This document shows positions 6,910 through 13,655 of a DNA stretch of 31,142 nt, one piece after another (position 1 is the stretch's first letter; each line of letters starts with the position of its first letter). Location of the stretch: contig CAKUCX010000040.1 of NCBI GenBank assembly GCA_934643865.1, positions 1 to 31,142 of the forward strand, read 5' to 3'. The position numbers and the translations under genes are program-made. The notes below the pieces were generated by a model, which was not told where the DNA came from, made no database searches, and was given only the letters and a program-made list of their open reading frames with translations. The DNA comes from an uncultured Kiritimatiellota bacterium. Lineage in GTDB: Bacteria > Verrucomicrobiota > Kiritimatiellia > RFP12 > UBA1067.

Positions 6910-9567
6910 TCAGGCGACCTCCTTTTTCGCCGGACGGAAGATCATCCAGAGGACGAAGAGGTCCACGAGGATTGTAATCACCGTCCACACGCCCCAGGCC
7001 CCCGTCACGATCAGCGCGCCGACCTGGAAGGCGTTGAGCGCGAGCACGTAGCCGACGAACAGCTGGAAGGCAACCGCGAACCAACCCCACTTCTGGGAAC
7101 CCATCTCCTTGAAGGTGTTCACGATCGCGACCGCGCACGGCGGCACGAAGAGGTTGAACAGCAGGAAGGAAAGCGCGCTGAGCTTGTAGAGGCGCACGTC
7201 CGAGACAAAGCCCTTGAAGAGCTGGACCACGTTCGCCGCCGCGCTGCCGTCGCCGCCCGCGACCATCGCGAGCGTCGCGGTGGCCTGCTCCTTCGCGATC
7301 TCGGCCGAAATCGTCGCCATCGCGCCCTGCCAGTTGCCGAAGCCGAGCGGCGCGAAGAACCACGCGACCCAGCCGCCGATCGAGGCGAGGATGGACGTGT
7401 CGAGGTCGTCGCCGACCACGTTGAAGCCCCAGTCGAAGGTCATCATCAACGTCAGCACCACGCAGGCGGGGAAGATCACCATGCCGGCCTTCCAGACATA
7501 CGCCTTGACGCGCTCCCACGTGTGGATCACGATGCCCTTGAGCGTCGGCAGGTGGTAGGCCGGCAGCTCCATCACGAACGGCGCCGCCTCGCCCGCGAAG
7601 AGTTTCGTCTTCTTGAGGGCGATGCCGCCGAGGACGATGATCGCGACGCCCGTGAGGTCCATCGCCGCCGCCACCCACCAGTAGTCGCGGAAGAAGCACG
7701 CGGTGAACATCGTGATGATCACGGTCTTCGCGCCGCAGGGCATGAAGGTGGCGAGGATGATCGTCATGCGCTGGTCGCGCACGTTCTCGATCGTGCGCGC
7801 CGCCATGACGGCCGGCACGCCGCAGCCCTTGCCGACGAGCATCGGGATGAAGCTCTTGCCGCTGAGGCCGAAGCCGCGGAAGAGGCGGTCCATGATGAAC
7901 GCGACGCGCGCCATGTAGCCGCAGTCCTCCAGGAACGCGAGGAACAGGAAGACGATCGCGATGACGGGCACGAAGCCGAGCACCGTGCAGACGCCGCCGA
8001 CGAGGCCGTCGTTGACGAGCGCGTAGGCCAGCGAGCCCTCGACGATGCCGAACTTCTCGCAGAGTTCGCCGCAGAGCGCCGCGACGCCGGGAATCCACAC
8101 GCCGAACTCGCCAGGTTCCGGCTCGCGGACGCCGGAGCTCGCCTTGTAGAGCGCTTCGTCGCACGTCCACTTCATCTCGTTGCCGTCGTCCTTGTCCTCG
8201 ACGGCAATCACGCCCTTGTCGATCTTCACGTCGCCCGTGCGGATCTCGCCGGACTCCTCGTCCTCCAGCCACACCTCGGCCTTGACCGTCTTCGCGAGGT
8301 CTTCGTCGAGGATCTCGAACGCCGCCGGCTCGAACGCTTCGCCGTCCGCCCCGGGCCTGAACGCCTTCGCGGCCTTCTCGTTGAACGCCGCGAGGTCCTT
8401 CCCGTAGGCCCCTTCGCCCTTCTTGGCGTCGTAGGCGGCCGTGTAGGCGGCCTGCCACTTCTCGACGTTCGCGCCGTACGGCTCGAAGGCGCCGGTGGCC
8501 TCCTCCCAGTCCATGCCGTCGTACCAGAGCTTCTCCTTCGCGTCCGCCGGCGTCTGGGCCTTGTGCAGGGTACCCCAGAGGTGCCAGCCGTCGCCGAGGA
8601 AGCCGTCGTTGGCCCAGTCGGTGAAGTAGGTGCCGGGGCCGCCGTCCGAGACGGCGAGCCAGTACATCGCGAGGAGCGAGAGGCAGAAGACCGGGATGGC
8701 GAGGATGCGGTTCGTGACAAAGCGGTCGATCTTGTCCGAGAGCGACGCGCCCTTCACGCGCTTCGCGTTCTTCACGACGCACGCGGCGACGAGCTTCTGG
8801 ATGAAGGCGTAGCGCTGGGCAGTGATGATCGACTCCGCGTCGTCGTCCAGCTCGGCCTCGCAGTCCTTGATGTGGCCCTCCACGTGCGCGAGCACGTCGG
8901 CGGAGAGGCCCATCTTCGCGATGGCGTCCGCATCGCGCTCGAAGACCTTGATCGCGCACCAGCGGAGGGAGGCGGCGGGCACCTTGCCCTGGATCGACTC
9001 CTCGATGTGCGCGATCGCGTGTTCCACGGACCCCGTGAACACATGCGGCACCTCGCCCTTGCGCCCGTCCTTCGCGTAGCGGAGCGCGAGCTCGGCGGCC
9101 TCGCGGCACCCCCTGCCCTTCTGCGCGCTGATGCCCACGACCTTGCAGTTGAGGCGCTGTTCGAGCTTCGCGAAGTCGATCTTGTCGCCCGCGCGCGCCA
9201 CGAGGTCCATCATGTTGACGGTCACCACCATCGGCACGCCGATCTCGGCGAGCTGCGTGGTGAGGTAGAGGTTGCGCTCGATGTTCATGCCGTCCACGAT
9301 GTTCAGGATCGCGGCCGGCTTCTCGTTCACGAGGAAGTTGCGCGAGACCTTCTCCTCCAGCGAGTAGGGGGAGAGCGAGTAGATGCCCGGCAGGTCCTGC
9401 ACGACGACGTCCTTGTGCCCCTTGAGCCCGCCGTTCTTCTCCTCCACCGTCACGCCCGGCCAGTTCCCGACGTACTGGTTGGACCCCGTCAGCTCGTTGA
9501 AGAGCGTCGTCTTGCCGCAGTTCGGGTTGCCCGCAAGCGCAATCTTCATTGTTCCATTGGTTGCCAT
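6910..9567 (-). CDS. feoB: Ferrous iron transporter FeoB with an enlarged loop
   Basis: This is the inner-membrane Fe(II) importer with an N-terminal G-protein domain. G motifs are complete: GNPNCGKT (13-20), the switch around T40 (GVTVEEK), DLPG (58-61), NMMD (118-121) and SAQKG (147-151). A helical spacer domain follows to ~280. The first membrane helix is ~288-306, and the core signatures FLEDCGYMARVAF (~545-557), GKGCGVPAVMAAR (~579-591) and FMPCGAK (~608-614) are all present. The chain is 885 residues, against about 770 for E. coli FeoB. The surplus lies between ~307 and ~490, a soluble, acidic, Lys/Ala-rich segment. A modest AGGG precedes the ATG at 9567, and an in-frame ATG six codons later is less likely. 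It is third in an operon after two FeoA-type genes. Confidence 0.95.
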   Translation of the reverse strand: MATNGTMKIALAGNPNCGKTTLFNELTGSNQYVGNWPGVTVEEKNGGLKGHKDVVVQDLPGIYSLSPYSLEEKVSRNFLVNEKPAAILNIVDGMNIERNLYLTTQLAEIGVPMVVTVNMMDLVARAGDKIDFAKLEQRLNCKVVGISAQKGRGCREAAELALRYAKDGRKGEVPHVFTGSVEHAIAHIEESIQGKVPAASLRWCAIKVFERDADAIAKMGLSADVLAHVEGHIKDCEAELDDDAESIITAQRYAFIQKLVAACVVKNAKRVKGASLSDKIDRFVTNRILAIPVFCLSLLAMYWLAVSDGGPGTYFTDWANDGFLGDGWHLWGTLHKAQTPADAKEKLWYDGMDWEEATGAFEPYGANVEKWQAAYTAAYDAKKGEGAYGKDLAAFNEKAAKAFRPGADGEAFEPAAFEILDEDLAKTVKAEVWLEDEESGEIRTGDVKIDKGVIAVEDKDDGNEMKWTCDEALYKASSGVREPEPGEFGVWIPGVAALCGELCEKFGIVEGSLAYALVNDGLVGGVCTVLGFVPVIAIVFLFLAFLEDCGYMARVAFIMDRLFRGFGLSGKSFIPMLVGKGCGVPAVMAARTIENVRDQRMTIILATFMPCGAKTVIITMFTACFFRDYWWVAAAMDLTGVAIIVLGGIALKKTKLFAGEAAPFVMELPAYHLPTLKGIVIHTWERVKAYVWKAGMVIFPACVVLTLMMTFDWGFNVVGDDLDTSILASIGGWVAWFFAPLGFGNWQGAMATISAEIAKEQATATLAMVAGGDGSAAANVVQLFKGFVSDVRLYKLSALSFLLFNLFVPPCAVAIVNTFKEMGSQKWGWFAVAFQLFVGYVLALNAFQVGALIVTGAWGVWTVITILVDLFVLWMIFRPAKKEVA

Positions 9568-9587
9568 GATAAGCCCTGACTAATCTT

Positions 9588-9603
9588 GTTAGTTTGTGCT
9601 AAC
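9588..9603. promoter_or_regulatory. Short dyad between feoA and feoB
   Basis: GTTAG (9588-9592) and CTAAC (9599-9603) form a perfect 5-bp inverted repeat with a 6-nt loop in the 54-nt gap between feoA and feoB. It could be a small RNA hairpin or a protein site. The arms are too short to be sure. Confidence 0.3.
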
Positions 9604-9621
9604 TCGTGTTCCAAAAAAATG

Positions 9622-9843
9622 TCAATCCACCTCGATCGTCGCGGCCTCGTCCTTCCGGATGGAGAGTTCGTAGCCGCGCACGGTCAGCTCGATGGGATCG
9701 CCGATCGGCGCGACCTTGCGCACGGTCACCTCCGTCCCCTTCACGAGGCCCATGTCCAGAATGCGGCGGCGCACCGCGCCCACGCCGTGGAGGCGCACGA
9801 TCTTCGCGCACGCCCCGATTTTGACGTCCTTGAGCGTCTTCAT
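9622..9843 (-). CDS. feoA: FeoA domain protein
   Basis: The product has 73 residues with the SH3-like FeoA fold throughout. The family pattern is clear: a GVGAVRRRILDMGLVKGTEV core near residues 20-39, followed by GDPIELTVRGYELSIRKDEA. FeoA is a small cytoplasmic partner that supports FeoB-mediated Fe(II) uptake. The ATG at 9843 is preceded by GAAGGAG at good spacing. The start is internal to a longer open frame whose upstream part (to 10137) overlaps the other feoA gene in a different frame and is not coding. It is second in the operon, 17 nt after the first FeoA-type gene and 54 nt before feoB. Confidence 0.9.
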   Translation of the reverse strand: MKTLKDVKIGACAKIVRLHGVGAVRRRILDMGLVKGTEVTVRKVAPIGDPIELTVRGYELSIRKDEAATIEVD

Positions 9844-9860
9844 GGATTCTCCTTCCTTCG

Positions 9861-10070
9861 TTAAACCAAAATCTTCTGCGCGAGCTCGCGGTTCAGGGCC
9901 ACGCGCGTCTCGTGGACGCCGATGATCAGGCTGCCGGCCATCTCGGCGATCACCGTCACCTCCGCGCCCTCGACAAAGCCCATGTCGCCCAGGTGGCGAC
10001 GCACGGATGCGTTGCCGCCCACGGCCTTGATGCGGAGCTTCGCTCCGACGCCCATCATTGAAAGAGGCAT
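9861..10070 (-). CDS. feoA: FeoA domain protein (second copy, first in operon)
   Basis: The product has 69 residues and again covers the complete FeoA fold: RRHLGDMGFVEGAEVTVIAE in the middle and GVHETRVALNRELAQKILV at the end. The sequence is clearly different from the downstream FeoA, so this is an old duplication rather than a recent one. Two separate FeoA proteins with one FeoB are known in several anaerobes. GGAG lies about 7 nt before the ATG at 10070. It is first in the feo operon, behind the promoter at 10128-10156 with a leader of about 50 nt. Confidence 0.9.
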   Translation of the reverse strand: MPLSMMGVGAKLRIKAVGGNASVRRHLGDMGFVEGAEVTVIAEMAGSLIIGVHETRVALNRELAQKILV

Positions 10071-10124
10071 GTCCGACTCCAGTTCCTTCGTTTCCGCTGC
10101 ATTCGCCAGTTCGGCAAAGCGGCG

Positions 10125-10183
10125 GAAAGTTTACCAAACCTAACTTTCGGGCGCAAGGGGAAAGTTAGGAAAAGATAACTTTC
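10125..10183. promoter_or_regulatory. Four alternating 7-bp half-sites over the feo promoter
   Basis: Perfect half-sites are GAAAGTT (10125-10131), AACTTTC (10142-10148), GAAAGTT (10160-10166) and AACTTTC (10177-10183). Starts are spaced 17, 18 and 17 bp and the orientation alternates. The middle pair extends to 10-bp arms (CCTAACTTTC / GAAAGTTAGG). The array covers the -10 box and flanks the -35 box, so it is well placed to be the repressor operator of the iron operon. It does not match the Fur or DtxR/IdeR consensus that I know. The arms could also form alternative hairpins in read-through RNA from the upstream gene. Confidence 0.65.
10128..10156 (-). promoter_or_regulatory. Promoter of the feo operon
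   Basis: On the minus strand TTGCGC (10151-10156), a 17-nt spacer and TAAACT (10128-10133). The predicted start is near 10121. The -10 is imperfect, but the spacing matches other promoters in this window. Confidence 0.6.
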
Positions 10184-11380
10184 TTACGGGCGCCGGCGCG
10201 GCCGCCCGCAGGCGCGCGAAACCGCGTCGAGATACGCGCGGCCGTTTCGCGTGTCCGGCACGAGCCACGAGCCCTCGGTGTACTCGTTCCAGGCGTTGAT
10301 GAGGATCGCGCCCGGCCTCCTGGGGTCTTCCGCCGCGCGCTTCAGCGCCGTGCGCAGGGCCCGCTCGAACTTGGCGGGCGTGGCGCCCGCGAAGATGCCC
10401 ATGTAGGGGTAGTGGGACGCGCGCCAGGGGAACGGCTCCGCCGGGTCGCAGCGCGCCGTGCAGTCCCATCCGCGCACGACGACCGGGATGTGCATCGGCG
10501 ACACCTCCGCAAGCGCGCGGTTCACCGCGTCGGACGTCTCCACGAGATCGTCGTACGCCATCACGAACTGGCGGCTCCGCTCCATGGCCGCGCCCTTCTT
10601 GGAATGGAAGCCGTGGATGGTGTAGACGGACGTGGAGTCGAAGCCCGCCGCGATCGCCGGGCCGGCGTTCCCGGCGTTGAAGACCATCGCGTTGAAGTGG
10701 ACGGGCGGCAGCCCGCGCGCGCGCACGAGCGCCTGCGCCTTCGCGAGCGCCGCCCGCGCCTTCGCGGGCCCGCCCATGTCCTTCACGAACGCGTCGCTCG
10801 CATAGAGCGAGAAGAAGATCCGCCCGTCCTTCCGGTAGTAGGCCGGATCGCCGAAATACGCCTTCGCGCAGTACGCGAACGCGGCGAGGAAGTCCGCCTC
10901 GGTGCGCGCGAGCTTCCAGAGATGGTGCTTCTTCTCCTCGCCGAACTTCGACTGGAACGGCACGTCGCGGTCGTGGTAGGCCCACATCAGGGCGAACCGC
11001 ATGCGGTCCTTGTTCGGCGCCTTCAGGAAGCCCCGCTCCAGGCCCTCGTGCTGGATGGGCTTGCCATTCGCCCAGTACCAGTCGTAGAGGAAGACGTCGA
11101 TGCCGGCGTCGGCGGCGAGGTCGATCTCCTGCGCGGCGACCTTCGGGTCGCTTTCGTCGTAGAAGCCCATGAGGGGGACGATCGGCTGGTGGTGGCCGGG
11201 AAACCGCGCCACGGTGTTCGAGACGCACATCCATTCGGTCGTCCCCTTCCCGTAATACGCCTCCCATTCGGGGTAGACGTGCCATTCGGGGTAGTAGATG
11301 CAGAGGACGTCGATCTTGCCGGGTTCTCCGCCCCCTGCCGTCAGGGCCAGCAGCGACAGGATCGGAATCAGTTTCTTCAT
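10184..11380 (-). CDS. GH99/WbsX-like secreted protein
   Basis: The product has 398 residues with an N-terminal signal peptide (MKKLIPILSLLALTAGGG). The sequence fits the WbsX / GH99-like family (PF14307 type): YYPEWH at 29-34, GKGTTEW near 45, a DVFLYDWYWANGKP core strand, and WNEYTEGSWLVP near the end with E366 and E369 as likely functional acids. GH99 enzymes act on alpha-mannans, and the WbsX-like relatives are mostly uncharacterised, so the substrate is open. The presence of GH92 in the same locus makes mannose-containing glycans plausible. The start at 11380 has GGAGG 6 nt upstream. It begins 28 nt after the glycyl radical enzyme gene and is the last gene of that operon. Its stop codon directly abuts the half-site array of the feo promoter. 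Confidence 0.75.
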   Translation of the reverse strand: MKKLIPILSLLALTAGGGEPGKIDVLCIYYPEWHVYPEWEAYYGKGTTEWMCVSNTVARFPGHHQPIVPLMGFYDESDPKVAAQEIDLAADAGIDVFLYDWYWANGKPIQHEGLERGFLKAPNKDRMRFALMWAYHDRDVPFQSKFGEEKKHHLWKLARTEADFLAAFAYCAKAYFGDPAYYRKDGRIFFSLYASDAFVKDMGGPAKARAALAKAQALVRARGLPPVHFNAMVFNAGNAGPAIAAGFDSTSVYTIHGFHSKKGAAMERSRQFVMAYDDLVETSDAVNRALAEVSPMHIPVVVRGWDCTARCDPAEPFPWRASHYPYMGIFAGATPAKFERALRTALKRAAEDPRRPGAILINAWNEYTEGSWLVPDTRNGRAYLDAVSRACGRPRRRP

Positions 11381-11408
11381 CTCTTTCCTCCGCGTCCCTT
11401 TCTGAAAG

Positions 11409-13643
11409 TCACAGGCCTTCCTGCGCCTCGGCGGTCGCGAGGAAGTGGAGCTGCTCGGCGCGCGAGAGGTCGACCCAGCGCGCGTTCCAGCCGCAGACGC
11501 GCACCTGCAGGTCCGGGTAGCGCTCGGGGTGCGCCATCGCGTCGCGCAGCGTCGCCGCGCGGAAGCAGTTGAAGTGGATGCACTGCCCGCCCCGCTCGGC
11601 ATACGTCCGCAGGAGCGCGACGAGGTGCGCCGGGGCCTCGGGGTTCTCCGCGCGCGACATCGGCATGATGACGTCCGAGATGAACCCGTCCGCCGCCTCC
11701 GCCTGGTCGAGCTTCGTCTGCGAGAGGATGAGCGCCGTCGGGCCGCCCGTGCCGCAGCCCGCCGTCGCGGAATTGTTCCGCGCGAGCGGCTCGCCCGCCT
11801 TGCGCCCGTCGGGCGTCGCCGCCGTCTGGCGGCCGAGCACGAGGTCGTTGTCGATCGACCAGAGGCCCATCTGGAACGTGCCACCGTGCCCGTTCGGCTC
11901 GCGGTTGAGGCGGCGCGCAAGGGCGTCGGCCACCGTCCGCGCGAAGGCGTCGGCCCGATCGTCGTTGTTGCCCCACTTGGGCGCCGCGCGCCGCGCCTTG
12001 GCGCGCAGCGTCTCGTGTCCGGCCCAGTCGGCCTTCAGGATGTCGCGCAGCCCGGCCATCGTGACAGCCTTCGTCTCGTCGACGAGGTAGCGGACGGCCG
12101 CGAGCGCGTCGGCCACCGTCGGCAGGCCCGCGCACATGATGCCGGACTGGTTGTACTTGAGGCCGCCCGCGCCCGCGTCGCGCGCGTTCGCCACCGCGTC
12201 GCGGAACGCGCCCGACATGAGCGGCGCGGGGTTCAGCTCCGTCCAGTGCGCCGCGTACACGCGCGCGTCCGCGCACGCCCGCGCCGCCACCGCGTCGAGC
12301 TGAACGAGGTAGGCCCTCAGGAGGCCGTCCGCGTCCGTGGGGAGCGGCGTATCCGGCCCGAGGCGGAAACCGTCGAACGTGCAGCCGGCGTTGAGCGCAA
12401 GCTCCAGCGGCTTGGCGAGGTTGATCCACGCGGCCATCGACGCGATGAGCTCGCGGCCCTGGATGCCCGGCTCGTAGCAGCCGATCAGCACGGCATCCGC
12501 CGCGTCGGCCGCGTCCTTCCCGCGCCGCACGAACATCTCGCGCGCCACGTCGTCGTTGAAGAAGACGACCGCGCTGCGCCCGTCCGCGATCGTGCGGCAC
12601 ACCTTCAGCAGCTGCTCGCGCGGCGTGTGGCGCCCGTAGCGGAACGTCAGCTTGGGGTTGACGTGGTTGAGCTCGTCGTGGACCTCGAAGGCGATTTCCG
12701 TCAACTCGTTCCAGACGGGTTCGCCGTCGCGGCCGTAGCCGCCGAAGGCGATGTTCTTGTTGTTGCGGTGGTTCTGGATCCAGTACTTGAGGAAGGCCGC
12801 CTTCACGAGGCCCTTCGCGTCCGCGCGCGTGAGGCGCCCCGCCGCGAGGTCGGCGCGGTAGAAGCGGATGAAGAGGCGGTCGAAGAGGCCCTGCGAGCGC
12901 ACGCACTCGCCCTCCGCCTCCTGACAGCGGTCGTAGAGGAACTGCAGCTGCAGCGCCTCGCGGAGCGTGCGCGGCGGATGGGCCGCGATTTCGCGCAGCG
13001 TCGCCGCGCAGGCCGCCGCGCCCCGCGCGGCGGCGACGTCCGCCCAGCGGCGGGCGAGCGCGGCCATCGCGTCGTAGACCTCGGCGACGCAGTCGAGGAA
13101 CAGCCGTTCCGCGTCGTTCGCCGCCGTCTTGCGCCGTTCCCGCGCGCGCGCGGCCAGCCCCGTCGGGCCGAGCGCCAGCACCGATTCCCAGTCGGGGCAC
13201 ACATGGCTCGTGTCGAGGCAGGCGTGGTACGCGCCGTGCGTGTCGCCCCTCAGGACGTCCGTGCCGCCGCCCGTCGCGGCGAACTCGGGGCGCCCCCGCG
13301 CGAAGGCCGCGACGCGCGGGCCGCGCAGCCCGGTCAACAGCCATGTGTCGGGGAACCAGTCGATGAACACGTCGTCCGCCCGTGCCGCCAGCCGCGCATG
13401 CGCGAAGACGGCGACGAGCTGCTTCGTGCGCGTGACGAGGTAGGGGCGGCCCTTCGTCTCCTCGGCGATGCGCAGAAGGAGGGCGCGCAGCTCCCGGCCC
13501 GGAAGTCCCGATTCGCCCACGACCTCGGCGGCGCGGTCAAACGGATTCGCGGCCCTCTTCCCCTTCGGTGCCTGGGCGCGGGCCAGACCGCCCGCAAACA
13601 GGGCAAACGCCGTCGAGCCCAGGACAAATTCACGTCGCTTCAT
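11409..13643 (-). CDS. Glycyl radical enzyme (PFL-like) with Tat signal
   Basis: The product has 744 residues. The core is a pyruvate formate-lyase-type glycyl radical enzyme. The active-site loop IGCYEPGIQG gives C389 (thiyl radical) and E391, the C-x-E-P arrangement of dehydratase/lyase members. TAATPDGRKAGEPLARNNSA (608-626) is a family signature. The C-terminal loop VRVCGWNARWVDLS places the radical glycine at G718. Unusually, the chain starts KRREFVLGSTAFALFAGGLARAQA, a twin-arginine signal (R3-R4-x-F6, then a hydrophobic stretch and AxA), so it may be exported. No radical-SAM activase is in the window. GAGGAGGAG precedes the ATG at 13643. The gene follows the LamG gene by 12 nt. The substrate cannot be told: the C-x-E pair excludes a classical PFL (Cys-Cys) and points to a dehydratase or C-X lyase type. 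Confidence 0.85.
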   Translation of the reverse strand: MKRREFVLGSTAFALFAGGLARAQAPKGKRAANPFDRAAEVVGESGLPGRELRALLLRIAEETKGRPYLVTRTKQLVAVFAHARLAARADDVFIDWFPDTWLLTGLRGPRVAAFARGRPEFAATGGGTDVLRGDTHGAYHACLDTSHVCPDWESVLALGPTGLAARARERRKTAANDAERLFLDCVAEVYDAMAALARRWADVAAARGAAACAATLREIAAHPPRTLREALQLQFLYDRCQEAEGECVRSQGLFDRLFIRFYRADLAAGRLTRADAKGLVKAAFLKYWIQNHRNNKNIAFGGYGRDGEPVWNELTEIAFEVHDELNHVNPKLTFRYGRHTPREQLLKVCRTIADGRSAVVFFNDDVAREMFVRRGKDAADAADAVLIGCYEPGIQGRELIASMAAWINLAKPLELALNAGCTFDGFRLGPDTPLPTDADGLLRAYLVQLDAVAARACADARVYAAHWTELNPAPLMSGAFRDAVANARDAGAGGLKYNQSGIMCAGLPTVADALAAVRYLVDETKAVTMAGLRDILKADWAGHETLRAKARRAAPKWGNNDDRADAFARTVADALARRLNREPNGHGGTFQMGLWSIDNDLVLGRQTAATPDGRKAGEPLARNNSATAGCGTGGPTALILSQTKLDQAEAADGFISDVIMPMSRAENPEAPAHLVALLRTYAERGGQCIHFNCFRAATLRDAMAHPERYPDLQVRVCGWNARWVDLSRAEQLHFLATAEAQEGL

Positions 13644-13655
13644 CGCGTCTCCTCC

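Noticed and set aside
6553..9579. A 1008-codon plus-strand open frame
   Set aside because: Antisense to feoB and the barrel gene, with biased Arg/Glu/Val composition. The minus-strand genes have clear families.
10139..10169. 10-bp inverted repeat as a terminator of the GH99-like gene
   Set aside because: The stem is AT-rich and no U-run follows in the minus direction (only TTTGG). The position over the feo promoter favours an operator, although a weak dual role remains possible.
11409..13643. Annotation as pyruvate formate-lyase
   Set aside because: PFL needs two adjacent active-site cysteines. This protein has Cys-Tyr-Glu and so belongs to another glycyl radical class.
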